From: Mycolicibacterium peregrinum
Lineage (GTDB): Bacteria; Actinomycetota; Actinomycetes; Mycobacteriales; Mycobacteriaceae
Assembly: GCF_001665625.1 (NCBI RefSeq)
Contig: NZ_LZSY01000195.1
Location: 1-34,730 of the forward strand
DNA length: 34,730 bases
Direction: 5' to 3'
Positions 1 through 6,831 of this stretch are shown in pieces (position 1 is the first letter of the stretch; every line of letters starts with the position of its first letter). A program made the position numbers and the translations under genes. The notes beneath the pieces were generated by a model. The model searched no databases, was not told where the DNA came from, and saw nothing but the letters and a program-made list of their open reading frames with translations.

Positions 1-591
1 ATCCATGTGGTGCAGCGCTATCTCGGACACGCCTCCCCGGCGATGACCCTGCGCTATGCCGCCACCCTGCAAGCGACCGCCGAAGCGGAGTTCCTGCGGC
101 ACAAAAAGATCGGCGCCCATGGCACCGATATCACCATCAGCCCGTCCGACATCTACGACATGACCCAGCTCTCGGCCCGCACCGACCGGGTGCTGCCCAA
201 CGGGGTATGCCTGCTGCCACCGGTAGCCACCTGCGACAAAGGCAACGCCTGCTTGTCATGCGGGCATTTCGCCACCGACGCCACCCACCTCGACGAACTG
301 GTCGACCAACGCGCCAGGACCCTGAAACTGATCGACGTCCGCCGCGAACAGTACCGTGCCCGCACCGGGCGCGAGCTCACCGACGACAACGTGTGGATCC
401 ATGAGCGTCGACGCGAAATCGCCTCCCTGGACGCCATCCTCGACCGGCTCCACCGCGACGACGTGACCGATGACGGCGCAAACAGCGTCGCCGGTGCGGG
501 TACCGCCAACCGGGCACCCACGATGCAGACTGCTGCCCGCGGAAGCCACGAATCAGTGTTGCGCAAGGCTGACCCGGACACGCCGCGATGA
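1..591 (+). CDS. Tyrosine recombinase, C-terminal part (Tn554 TnpB-like), 5'-truncated by the window
   Basis: The frame is open from base 1, so the start lies outside the window. The first visible residues carry the last catalytic block of a tyrosine recombinase: an LGH motif followed 11 residues later by a Tyr in RYA, the expected nucleophile. After the catalytic domain there is a Cys-rich segment (TCDKGNACLSCGHF) and a charged, probably helical tail. Such Cys-rich tails are known from the paired recombinases TnpA/TnpB of Tn554-type transposons. The stop overlaps the next gene by 4 nt (ATGA), and that gene is TnpC-like, which supports a Tn554-type cassette rather than a phage integrase. Established: enzymes of this class cut and rejoin DNA through a 3'-phosphotyrosine. 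Inference: this cassette mobilised, or once mobilised, the adjacent metal-resistance genes. Confidence 0.82.
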   Translation: MHVVQRYLGHASPAMTLRYAATLQATAEAEFLRHKKIGAHGTDITISPSDIYDMTQLSARTDRVLPNGVCLLPPVATCDKGNACLSCGHFATDATHLDELVDQRARTLKLIDVRREQYRARTGRELTDDNVWIHERRREIASLDAILDRLHRDDVTDDGANSVAGAGTANRAPTMQTAARGSHESVLRKADPDTPR

Positions 592-1001
592 GTCGCCCCA
601 AGCCGCCGCCACCCACCCAGAAAGCACTGAATGCGCTGGCCGAATACCGCGACGGCCGCAGCGATGAGAAGCGGCGTGCCGTCGAAAAAGCGATCGCCTA
701 CCTGCGCAAGACCAACGCCGACATCAACTTCTCCACCGTGTCCCGCCGCGCCAAGGTGTCCCGCAAGACCATCTACAAACACGACGACCTGGTGGCCCTC
801 ATCAAGCAGTACCGCGGCCGGCATACCGACCGAGAACCGGCATCGGCCGGCCGCGAAACCAGCATCGACGCTGCGCTGCGCCACCGGCTCGCCGCCAAAG
901 ACAAAGAGATCGCCGCACTCAAAGCCACCGTGGCAGAACAACAATCAACGATCGAGCTGCTCTACGGCCAACTCGACACCCTTCACGAACAGATCACCTG
1001 A
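588..1001 (+). CDS. Tn554 TnpC-like protein (DUF6262-type)
   Basis: The product has 137 aa. It starts at an ATG that overlaps the recombinase stop by 4 nt, so the two are probably co-translated. Residues about 45-62 look like a helix-turn-helix (NFSTVSRRAKVSRKTIYKH). The C-terminal 45 residues are a heptad-like Lys/Glu/Ala/Leu stretch compatible with a coiled coil. This layout (basic N-terminus, HTH, coiled coil) and its place directly after a tyrosine recombinase match TnpC of Tn554, a small accessory protein that affects efficiency and orientation of transposition. No catalytic residues are expected. A resemblance to TetR-type HTH domains was considered, but the length and context do not fit a TetR repressor. 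Confidence 0.72.
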   Translation: MSRPKPPPPTQKALNALAEYRDGRSDEKRRAVEKAIAYLRKTNADINFSTVSRRAKVSRKTIYKHDDLVALIKQYRGRHTDREPASAGRETSIDAALRHRLAAKDKEIAALKATVAEQQSTIELLYGQLDTLHEQIT

Positions 1002-1081
1002 TCATCTCACCGTGGGGCGGTCATTCCGGAGCATCCCAGCTGACCCGCGCGCGCGGCGACGGTGTCCAGCTCACCTGTCGG

Positions 1082-1441
1082 CTAAGTGCAGCAGTCGGGG
1101 TCGAGCACCACGCAGAGTGCTTGGAGCGCTTCGGGTTTGACGCGGTGAAAGACGTTCATGCCGCGACGGTCGGAGATCACCAGCCCGGCTTTGCGGAGTT
1201 GGCCCAGGTGGTGGCTGACGGTGGATTCGCTCAAGTCGAGCGCCCCGGCCAGTTCCCCGCTGGTCTCCTCGCCGGGGCGCGAACTGAACAGTAGAGACAT
1301 GATTTTGACCCGCATCGGGTCGGCGAGCGCCTTCAGGCGCATCGCCACCGCCAGGGCGTCGTCGTCGCTGATCGGGCCCGCGGCTACCGGGGCGCAGCAT
1401 ACCGGCGCGGACATGTCGATCACGGGCAGCGCTTTGGGCAT
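1082..1441 (-). CDS. arsR: ArsR-family arsenic/metal-responsive repressor
   Basis: A 119-aa winged-helix protein of the ArsR/SmtB family. The central part shows the family hallmarks ALADPMRVKIMSLL and the recognition segment LSESTVSHHLGQLRKAGL. Vicinal Cys15-Cys16 (PVCCAP) sit where Corynebacterium glutamicum ArsR has two of its three As(III)/Sb(III) ligands. The usual third Cys near position 55 is absent. Instead there is Cys110 and a C-terminal Cys117-Cys118 pair, so the sensor site is probably built differently. It is transcribed divergently from cadI. Two half-related ATATAT-centred operators lie between the genes, so it probably represses both. The arrangement equals Rv2640c/cadI of M. 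tuberculosis as I recall it. The start ATG is preceded on the minus strand by AGGATGGGG as a ribosome site. Confidence 0.88.
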   Translation of the reverse strand: MPKALPVIDMSAPVCCAPVAAGPISDDDALAVAMRLKALADPMRVKIMSLLFSSRPGEETSGELAGALDLSESTVSHHLGQLRKAGLVISDRRGMNVFHRVKPEALQALCVVLDPDCCT

Positions 1442-1462
1442 GACCCCATCCTGCCACCAATC

Positions 1463-1519
1463 TTGACATATATCAAAAAGGTGGCATCCTGAGGTCGACG
1501 CGTCAATTCGATATATGTC
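1463..1519. promoter_or_regulatory. Paired ArsR-type operators between divergent arsR and cadI
   Basis: TTGACATATATCAA at 1463-1476 is a near-perfect palindrome. Its core GACATATATC (1465-1474) recurs inverted as GATATATGTC at 1510-1519. The two copies flank the divergent promoter region, one near each gene. Short AT-centred dyads next to the regulated gene are typical ArsR/SmtB binding sites, so these are the likely operators of the adjacent repressor. Confidence 0.55.
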
Positions 1520-1541
1520 TCAGCCCTAGAGGAGGCGGATT

Positions 1542-2018
1542 ATGTCCCGTGTTCAACTCGCCCTCAATGTTGATGATCTCGATGAGGCGATCACGTTCTA
1601 CTCCAAGCTGTTCAACACCACTCCGGCGAAGGTGAAGCCGGGCTATGCCAACTTCGCCGTCACCGAGCCGCCGCTGAAGCTGGTGCTGCTGGAAAACCCC
1701 GGTAAGGGCGGCACCATCAACCACCTCGGCGTCGAGGTGGAGTCCAGGGAAGCCGTCCATGCCGAGATCGCCCGGCTGACCGGCGAGGGGCTGTTCACCG
1801 ACGAGGAGATCGGCACCACCTGTTGCTTCGCCACCCAGGACAAGGTCTGGGTGACCGGCCCGGCCGGGGAGAAATGGGAGGTCTACACCGTGCTGGCCGA
1901 CTCCGACACATTCGGCGCCAGCCCACAGCACCTCGACGAATCCAGTGAGGGTGACGGTGATGTGTGCTGCGGCGGCGCATCCAAGGAGTCAGATCAAGCC
2001 GCAGCATCCTGCTGCTAG
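1542..2018 (+). CDS. cadI: CadI/ArsI-like VOC-fold metal/arsenic-induced protein
   Basis: A 158-aa vicinal-oxygen-chelate (glyoxalase/dioxygenase fold) protein, very close to my memory of M. tuberculosis CadI (Rv2641), a cadmium-induced protein. Its relative ArsI is an Fe(II) dioxygenase that splits the C-As bond of trivalent organoarsenicals. Visible are His61 (NHLGVEVE), the vicinal Cys94-Cys95 (TTCCFA) that bind As in ArsI, and Glu113 (KWEVY). ArsI uses a His5-His62-Glu115 iron triad; here residue 5 is Gln (MSRVQLAL), so lyase activity is uncertain. The C-terminal tail adds two further Cys pairs (VCCGG and the final SCC). The start has a strong AGAGGAGG site at 1528-1535. A hairpin follows the stop, and the divergent ArsR probably regulates the gene. 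Confidence 0.88.
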   Translation: MSRVQLALNVDDLDEAITFYSKLFNTTPAKVKPGYANFAVTEPPLKLVLLENPGKGGTINHLGVEVESREAVHAEIARLTGEGLFTDEEIGTTCCFATQDKVWVTGPAGEKWEVYTVLADSDTFGASPQHLDESSEGDGDVCCGGASKESDQAAASCC

Positions 2019-2032
2019 CCGACCGTTCGCGA

Positions 2033-2067
2033 CCTGCCGCGGCCGTGGCCACACGGGCCGCGGTAGG
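2033..2067 (+). terminator. Strong GC-rich hairpin after cadI
   Basis: A 12-bp stem (CCTGCCGCGGCC at 2033-2044 pairing with GGCCGCGGTAGG at 2056-2067, one G-T wobble) encloses an 11-nt loop. It lies 15 nt after the cadI stop and 15 nt before the next start codon. There is no T-tract, as is common for mycobacterial terminators, so termination strength is an inference. Confidence 0.55.
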
Positions 2068-2081
2068 CGCATGATCGGGGC

Positions 2082-2594
2082 ATGGACCGCGACGCCATCG
2101 CTGCCGATCTGGAGCGCGCGCGTGTCACGTTTCACCAGCTACTGGCGGCCGCCGGTCCCGACGACTGGGGCGCCCCGACGCGCGGAACCCGTTGGACCAA
2201 CGAGCAATTGCTGTTCCACATGGTGTTCGGCTACATGGTCGTGCAGCGACTGCTGCCCCTGGTGCGGGTGATGGGCCGACTGCCTGACCGCGTCAGCGTC
2301 ACCTACGCCCGGGTGCTCAACGCCGCGACCACGCCGTTTCATCACGTCAACTACTACGGATCGTGTGCCGCCGCCCTGGTTTACAACCGGGTCAGGATGG
2401 GCGCCAAACTCGACCGGGTCATCGCCGCGCTGCAACAACGACTCGCCCGAGAAACCGACGACTCCCTGCGCCGCGGCATGCACTTCCCGCCGGGATGGGA
2501 TCCGTTCTTCTCCGATTACATGACGCTCGAAGACGTCTACCGCTACCCAGGGCGCCATTTCGACTTCCACGCGGCCCAGCTCATCTTCACCTGA
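2082..2594 (+). CDS. DinB-superfamily protein
   Basis: A 170-aa protein with the four-helix DinB/YfiT-type pattern. The N-terminal helix RVTFHQLLAAAGPDDW is followed by GTRWTNEQLLFHMVFGY, and a C-terminal HFDFHAAQL motif closes the protein. His46, His159 and His163 are in place to form the family's metal triad. DinB-like proteins include mycothiol- and bacillithiol-dependent transferases and maleylpyruvate isomerases. In an actinobacterial arsenic island, a thiol-S-transferase role is attractive, but no sequence feature proves it. It lies alone between the cadI hairpin and the second arsR, so it may have its own promoter. No clear ribosome site is visible and translation could be leaderless. 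Confidence 0.72.
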   Translation: MDRDAIAADLERARVTFHQLLAAAGPDDWGAPTRGTRWTNEQLLFHMVFGYMVVQRLLPLVRVMGRLPDRVSVTYARVLNAATTPFHHVNYYGSCAAALVYNRVRMGAKLDRVIAALQQRLARETDDSLRRGMHFPPGWDPFFSDYMTLEDVYRYPGRHFDFHAAQLIFT

Positions 2595-2613
2595 CGTTCA
2601 TTTGCCATCTGAT

Positions 2614-2633
2614 TCGATAGCTGTCAATATCGA
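2614..2633. promoter_or_regulatory. Operator dyad upstream of the ars operon
   Basis: TCGATA (2614-2619), an 8-nt spacer and TATCGA (2628-2633) form a perfect inverted repeat. It ends 3 nt before the ATG of the second ArsR. A repressor bound here would cover the transcription start. Autoregulation by the downstream ArsR is the simplest reading. Confidence 0.6.
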
Positions 2634-2636
2634 TGT

Positions 2637-3017
2637 ATGTCGAAGTCCCGGGAGATGTTGGCCGATCAAGTGTGTTGCCCTCCGGGCGCCCTGCTGCACG
2701 AACCCATATCGGCGGCGGTGGCGGCGGATATGGCGGTCAAGCTCAAGGCGCTGGCCGATCCGGTGCGGCTGCAGCTGTTCTCGGCGATCGCCAGCCACGC
2801 CGGCGGCGAGGCCTGCGTCTGTGACATCTCACCCGGGCTGGAAGTCTCCCAGCCGACCATCAGCCATCACCTCAAAGTGCTGCGGGACGCTGGATTGCTG
2901 ACCTCGCAGCGCCGGGCGTCGTGGGTGTATTACGCCGTGGTGCCCGAAGCGCTGGCCAGCCTGGCCGTGCTCCTCGGCGCGACCACCGCCCACACCGTGG
3001 CGGGAGTATCGGCATGA
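2637..3017 (+). CDS. arsR: ArsR-family repressor of the ACR3-arsC operon
   Basis: A 126-aa ArsR/SmtB protein resembling Rv2642. Family motifs are ALADPVRLQLFSAI and VSQPTISHHLKVLRDAGL. Cys13-Cys14 (VCCPP) near the N-terminus and a CVC in the ACVCDI segment before the recognition helix match the three-Cys As(III) site described for C. glutamicum ArsR better than the first repressor does. The ATG lies 3 nt after an inverted-repeat operator. No Shine-Dalgarno is obvious, so a very short leader or leaderless message is likely. The stop overlaps the ACR3 start (ATGA), which makes it the first gene of the operon arsR-acr3-arsC-arsC2 and indicates autoregulation. Confidence 0.9.
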   Translation: MSKSREMLADQVCCPPGALLHEPISAAVAADMAVKLKALADPVRLQLFSAIASHAGGEACVCDISPGLEVSQPTISHHLKVLRDAGLLTSQRRASWVYYAVVPEALASLAVLLGATTAHTVAGVSA

Positions 3018-4132
3018 CCGACACCACCACATCCCCTCCAGCGGTCGTCGGCAAGCTCTCCACCCTCGACCGGTTCCTGCCCTTATGGATCGGCGCGGCC
3101 ATGGTCGCAGGGCTGCTGCTGGGCCGCTGGATCCCCGGCCTGAACACCGCTCTGGAAAAGGTTCAGATCGACGGGATTTCGCTGCCGATCGCCCTGGGCC
3201 TGTTGATCATGATGTATCCGGTGCTGGCGAAAGTCCGCTACGACCGCCTCGACACCGTCACCGGCGACCGCAAACTCCTGCTCTCCTCACTGGTCCTGAA
3301 CTGGGTGCTCGGACCCGCGCTGATGTTCGCACTCGCCTGGCTGCTACTGCCCGACCTGCCCGAATACCGCACCGGCCTGATCATCGTCGGACTGGCCCGC
3401 TGCATCGCCATGGTCATCATCTGGAACGACCTGGCCTGCGGAGACCGCGAAGCCGCCGCCGTCCTCGTCGCGCTCAACTCGATCTTCCAAGTCATCATGT
3501 TCGCCGTGCTGGGCTGGTTCTACTTGTCGGTGTTGCCCGGCTGGCTCGGCCTGGAACAAACCACCATCGACACCTCACCGTGGCAGATCGCCAAATCCGT
3601 ACTCATCTTCCTCGGCATCCCGCTATTGGCCGGCTACCTGTCCCGCCGCATCGGCGAGAAAACCAAGGGCCGCGACTGGTATGAGGCCAAGTTCCTACCG
3701 ACGATCGGCCCATGGGCCCTCTACGGTCTGCTGTTCACCATCGTGATTCTCTTTGCCCTGCAAGGCGATCAGATCACCCACCAACCCTGGGACGTCGCCC
3801 GCATCGCCCTACCTCTGTTGGCGTACTTCGCCGTCATGTGGGGCGGGGGCTACCTGCTCGGCACGCTGTTGGATCTGGGTTATGAGCGCACCACCACCCT
3901 GGCGTTCACCGCCGCCGGCAACAACTTCGAACTGGCCATCGCCGTGGCGATCGCCACCTACGGCGCCACCTCCGGCCAAGCGCTGGCCGGGGTCGTCGGC
4001 CCGCTCATCGAAGTCCCGGTCCTGGTCGGATTGGTCTACGTCTCGCTGGCGCTACGTAATCGGTTCAGCCACCACACCTCCCAACACCTGCCCACCGGCT
4101 CGACGACGAGAACGGAACCAGCCGATGACTGA
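3014..4132 (+). CDS. acr3: ACR3-family arsenite efflux permease
   Basis: A 372-aa membrane protein with about ten hydrophobic helices. It pumps As(III), and in some members Sb(III), out of the cell using the proton gradient. The ACR3 signature GLARCIAMVIIWNDLACGD carries the conserved Cys130 needed for As(III) transport. A second conserved block, FTAAGNNFELAIAVA, contains the essential Glu. The start chosen is the ATG overlapping the ArsR stop; the frame is open upstream but only in the region coding for ArsR. The 3' end overlaps arsC by 8 nt. In M. tuberculosis Rv2643, as I recall it, permease and reductase are fused in one polypeptide. Here they are separate genes. Confidence 0.95.
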   Translation: MTDTTTSPPAVVGKLSTLDRFLPLWIGAAMVAGLLLGRWIPGLNTALEKVQIDGISLPIALGLLIMMYPVLAKVRYDRLDTVTGDRKLLLSSLVLNWVLGPALMFALAWLLLPDLPEYRTGLIIVGLARCIAMVIIWNDLACGDREAAAVLVALNSIFQVIMFAVLGWFYLSVLPGWLGLEQTTIDTSPWQIAKSVLIFLGIPLLAGYLSRRIGEKTKGRDWYEAKFLPTIGPWALYGLLFTIVILFALQGDQITHQPWDVARIALPLLAYFAVMWGGGYLLGTLLDLGYERTTTLAFTAAGNNFELAIAVAIATYGATSGQALAGVVGPLIEVPVLVGLVYVSLALRNRFSHHTSQHLPTGSTTRTEPADD

Positions 4133-4793
4133 CAGCCCCGTCACCCACCAACTGCGCCACGACCTCTCCATCGACCAACAACTCGCCCTGAAAACCGCGG
4201 CGAGCCGTCTGCACGGCGAGTTCGACGGCACCTTCGGCACCGAAACCATCGAACGGTTCCTCTGCTCGTCCTACGACCAGTTCGCCGGCCGCGCCACCAT
4301 TCCCAACTTCCTGCCGCTGCTGGCCGAACGGTTCGCCCGCCAGCGCCTCCACGCCCTGGCCCGGGTGGAAGGCAAGATCAGCGACGGCAAACCGACCGTC
4401 CTGTTCCTATGCACCCACAACGCCGGCCGCTCCCAGATGGCCCTCGGCTTCTTCACCCACCTGGCCGGCGACAACGCGATCGCCTGGTCCGGAGGGTCAG
4501 AACCCGGCAACGAGATCAACCCCGCCGCCATCGAGGCCATGCACGAAGTCGGGATCGACATCACCGGCGAATACCCCAAACCCTGGACCGACGAAATCGT
4601 GCAAGCCGCCGACGTCGTCATCACCATGGGCTGCGGCGACGCCTGCCCCATCTTCCCCGGAAAACGCTACGAAAACTGGGAACTCCCCGACCCCGCCGGC
4701 CAAGGCCTCGACGCGGTCCGCCCGATCCGCGACGACATCGAAGAACGCATCCACCGACTCCTGACCGATCTGAACGTGCCCATCACCCGCTAA
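4125..4793 (+). CDS. arsC: Arsenate reductase, two-domain (three-helix N-terminus plus LMW-PTPase fold)
   Basis: A 222-aa protein. Residues about 10-85 are an all-helical domain seen in actinobacterial ArsC1'-type reductases. Residues about 90-220 are a low-molecular-weight phosphatase fold with the P-loop CTHNAGRS (Cys96, Arg102) and the acid motif ELPDPAG (Asp189). Two further Cys in MGCGDAC (170 and 174) could act as the relay of a thioredoxin-coupled, three-Cys mechanism. That coupling is inferred from family knowledge. The enzyme reduces As(V) to As(III) for export by the upstream permease. The ATG lies inside the end of the ACR3 gene (8-nt overlap), which implies translational coupling and a recent split or fusion relationship. 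Confidence 0.93.
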   Translation: MTDSPVTHQLRHDLSIDQQLALKTAASRLHGEFDGTFGTETIERFLCSSYDQFAGRATIPNFLPLLAERFARQRLHALARVEGKISDGKPTVLFLCTHNAGRSQMALGFFTHLAGDNAIAWSGGSEPGNEINPAAIEAMHEVGIDITGEYPKPWTDEIVQAADVVITMGCGDACPIFPGKRYENWELPDPAGQGLDAVRPIRDDIEERIHRLLTDLNVPITR

Positions 4794-4820
4794 TCGCGAA
4801 AACCCAAGGAAAACACCGAT

Positions 4821-5279
4821 ATGGCCGACAGATCCGTGTTGTTCGTCTGCGTCAGTAACGCCGGCAAGTCGGTGATGGCCGCCGGGCTCATGCGGCAGAT
4901 CGCCGGCCCGCACATCCGCGTGACCTCGGCGGGCACCCACGCCAAGGGTGCAGTCAACCAACAATCGGTGCAGGCATTGGCCGAAGTCGGCGTCGACATC
5001 AGCGACCATCAGCCCACCCAACTCACCGAGCAGATGCTCGACGAGGCCGATCTGGTCGTCATCGTCGGCACCCAAGCCCAACTCGAGGACCATCCCGGCA
5101 CCACCATCCAACGGTGGGACACCGACGAACCCTCCCTGCGCGGCATCGACGGCATCGACCGCATGCGAATCATCCGCGACGACATCACCACGCGCGTCCA
5201 GGCCCTGGCCGCCAACTTGTCCACCGCGGCCGCACCACCCGCCGGCCAGTCAACACAATCCGACCGCCGAGACGGTTGA
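4821..5279 (+). CDS. arsC2: Arsenate-mycothiol transferase-type ArsC (single domain)
   Basis: A 152-aa low-molecular-weight phosphatase-fold protein with the P-loop FVCVSNAGKS. Cys10 is the nucleophile, and Lys16 replaces the usual Arg. This CX5K loop is the one I recall for the mycothiol-dependent arsenate reductases of C. glutamicum. No resolving Cys follows, as expected for an enzyme that forms an arseno-mycothiol adduct resolved by mycoredoxin. The region RWDTDEPSLRG replaces the DP acid loop. The last 25 residues are low-complexity and may be unstructured. An AAGGAAA ribosome site lies before the ATG, 27 nt after arsC. The operon thus carries both a thioredoxin-type and a mycothiol-type reductase. 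Confidence 0.88.
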   Translation: MADRSVLFVCVSNAGKSVMAAGLMRQIAGPHIRVTSAGTHAKGAVNQQSVQALAEVGVDISDHQPTQLTEQMLDEADLVVIVGTQAQLEDHPGTTIQRWDTDEPSLRGIDGIDRMRIIRDDITTRVQALAANLSTAAAPPAGQSTQSDRRDG

Positions 5280-5314
5280 GGGCCACCCCGCTGCCGTTCG
5301 CCACCGATTGAGGG

Positions 5315-5345
5315 TTGCATTCCGTACCTAGGTACGGGTTTATCG
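5315..5345 (+). promoter_or_regulatory. MerR-type promoter with perfect 16-bp dyad
   Basis: A -35-like TTGCAT (5315-5320) and a -10-like TTATCG (5340-5345) are separated by 19 bp. This is the over-long spacer that MerR-family activators correct by DNA distortion. Within the spacer lies the perfect palindrome CCGTACCTAGGTACGG (5322-5337). The predicted transcription start coincides with the ATG at 5353, so the first message is probably leaderless. Confidence 0.72.
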
Positions 5346-5352
5346 TCGACGT

Positions 5353-5697
5353 ATGGCCAGCGAGGAAACTACGGGTTGGGTGCCCGATTCGTGCTCGTTA
5401 CCCACGGTTGATCGGCCGTTGCGGGTGGCCGAGTTCGACGGGCTATTCGGTCAATCGGTGCTGCGGTCGGTACGGGTGAGTGCCACACGGTTGGATCTTG
5501 TGCTGGCCGCCGACGCCGAGGCCGCTGCCCGCGACCTGGCGGCACGCGAAGTCGGCTGCTGCTCGTTTTTCCGCTTCGACTTCGACACGGCCGGTTCGGA
5601 TGTGGTGATAAGCATCGGCGTTCCCCCGTCGCACACCGACGTGCTCGACGCCCTCGCACAGCGGATCGGTGACATGACGACGGGGCAGACACGGTGA
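5353..5697 (+). CDS. Small protein of a MerR-regulated metal operon, function unknown
   Basis: A 114-aa soluble protein that I recognise only as a recurrent neighbour of MerR-type regulators in actinobacteria. It has Cys14 (VPDSCSLP) and a vicinal Cys pair in REVGCCSFFRFDF, followed by an alternating beta-type pattern and PPSHTDVLDAL near the end. The Cys pair next to a metal regulator suggests metal or arsenic binding or a delivery role; this is inference. It is the first gene after a MerR-type promoter and its ATG lies about where transcription should start. The 3' end overlaps merR through GTGA. Confidence 0.7.
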   Translation: MASEETTGWVPDSCSLPTVDRPLRVAEFDGLFGQSVLRSVRVSATRLDLVLAADAEAAARDLAAREVGCCSFFRFDFDTAGSDVVISIGVPPSHTDVLDALAQRIGDMTTGQTR

Positions 5698-6146
5698 GCG
5701 ACAGCGGATTGCGCAGCGGGCAGGTCGCGGCCGCAGCCGGGGTCAACACCGAGACGCTGCGCTACTACGAGCGACGCGGCCTGCTGCGCCAGCCGCAGCG
5801 ATCACTGGGTGGACACCGCCTATACCCACCGGAAACCGTGACCATGATGCGGGTGATCAAGGCCGCGCAACGGTTGGGCTTCACCCTCGACGAAGTCGCC
5901 GACCTGTTGGCCGCCACCCGACTCGGTAGCCGCTCCGAGGCCGGACTACACACCCGGGCGGCCACCAAACTGGCCGAGGTCGACCAGAAGCTCGCCGAAC
6001 TTACCGCCGTGCGCGACACGCTGCGTGCTGCGCTCGCCGCGGGCTGTGACGACCTCCTCGCCTGCGCCGAAAGCCCCTGCTGCCCACTACCATTCACCGC
6101 AGAACCCGACAACGAGACGAAAGGCGGCACCGGTGGCTGCTGCTGA
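5694..6146 (+). CDS. MerR-family metal-responsive activator
   Basis: A 150-aa protein starting at a GTG that overlaps the previous stop. The N-terminal winged helix contains AAGVNTETLRYYERRGLL and GHRLYPPETV, classic for the family. A long dimer helix follows (about residues 85-115). In MerR the mercury site needs a Cys at the start of that helix; here the matching position is Thr87 (LHTRAATKL). Cys118, Cys124 and Cys129-Cys130 (CDDLLACAESPCC) form the loop cluster, and the protein ends in another Cys pair. A Hg-, Cd-, Pb- or As-type sensor with altered ligands is possible, but the metal cannot be assigned. It is encoded second in the operon it should control and is therefore autoregulated. 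Confidence 0.86.
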   Translation: MSDSGLRSGQVAAAAGVNTETLRYYERRGLLRQPQRSLGGHRLYPPETVTMMRVIKAAQRLGFTLDEVADLLAATRLGSRSEAGLHTRAATKLAEVDQKLAELTAVRDTLRAALAAGCDDLLACAESPCCPLPFTAEPDNETKGGTGGCC

Positions 6147-6465
6147 CGACCGCGCCCGCAAGGCGTGGTGGGCATCGATCGGCGTCGGGGCGCTGGCATG
6201 TGTGGGCTGCTGTGTGGTCGTGCCACTGCTGGCCGCGGCCGGCATCGCCGGCGGTGGCATGCTGCTCGTCGGTTCCCGGTGGCTAGAGCCACTCGGATTC
6301 GCGCTCATCGCCGTCGGAGTCGTCGGGGTGGTCGTGTCACAGATCCGCGCCTACCGCCGACGCGGAGCCGACACCTGCCAGTGCACTCGTCCGAACACGA
6401 ACACCAGTTGCCGGTGCCGACGATCACAGCCGGCAGCGGCCCCAGTGCCCGGCCAGGTCTCCTAG
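6133..6465 (+). CDS. MerF/MerT-like small metal-transport membrane protein
   Basis: With the GTG start at 6133 the product has 110 aa. This start overlaps the merR 3' end by 14 nt and follows operon logic; longer frames run through merR. Two hydrophobic helices (about residues 12-36 and 43-62) are separated by a short polar turn. A vicinal Cys pair lies inside helix 1 (ACVGCCVVVP). The basic C-terminal tail has Cys in TCQC and SCRCR. MerF has this same plan: two helices, a Cys pair in helix 1 and a cytosolic Cys pair receiving Hg(II). Overall similarity cannot be checked here, so substrate (Hg or another soft metal) is inferred. It sits directly after the regulator. Confidence 0.68.
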   Translation: MAAADDRARKAWWASIGVGALACVGCCVVVPLLAAAGIAGGGMLLVGSRWLEPLGFALIAVGVVGVVVSQIRAYRRRGADTCQCTRPNTNTSCRCRRSQPAAAPVPGQVS

Positions 6466-6475
6466 GGTCATCACC

Positions 6476-6808
6476 ATGGTGATCCGTTCAATCCTGTTGT
6501 TCGTGTTGGCCGCGGTCGCCGAAATCGGAGGCGCGTGGCTGATCTGGCAAGGTGTGCGCGAGCAACGCGGCTGGCTATGGGCCGGGCTCGGCGTCATCGC
6601 ACTCGGAATCTACGGGTTTGTCGCCACCCTGCAGCCGGATGCGCATTTCGGCCGGATCCTGGCCGCCTACGGCGGCGTGTTCGTCGCCGGCTCACTGGCC
6701 TGGGGCATGGCGCTGGACGGGTTTCGACCCGACCGCTGGGACATCATCGGCGCCCTGGTCTGCCTGGCCGGCGTCGCCGTGATCATGTACGGCCCACGCG
6801 CGCACTGA
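6476..6808 (+). CDS. YnfA/UPF0060-family membrane protein
   Basis: A 110-aa protein with four hydrophobic helices. It has the UPF0060 pattern, including AAVAEIGGAWLIWQ near the N-terminus, AAYGGVFVAGSLAWG and a final helix with GALVCLAGVAVIMYGPR. The family is structurally related to small multidrug resistance (SMR) proteins. In M. tuberculosis the relative Rv2639c also lies beside cadI/arsR genes, as I recall. The acidic residue in helix 1 (AEIGG) could be the coupling site of an SMR-like exporter. It lies 10 nt after the MerF-like gene in the MerR operon. Confidence 0.88.
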   Translation: MVIRSILLFVLAAVAEIGGAWLIWQGVREQRGWLWAGLGVIALGIYGFVATLQPDAHFGRILAAYGGVFVAGSLAWGMALDGFRPDRWDIIGALVCLAGVAVIMYGPRAH

Positions 6809-6831
6809 CACTTCCCCAGGAGGGGCATGCT

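Noticed and set aside
153..944. Long minus-strand frame opposite the recombinase and TnpC-like genes
   Set aside because: It is antisense to two well-supported genes, has no recognisable motif, and arises from high G+C.
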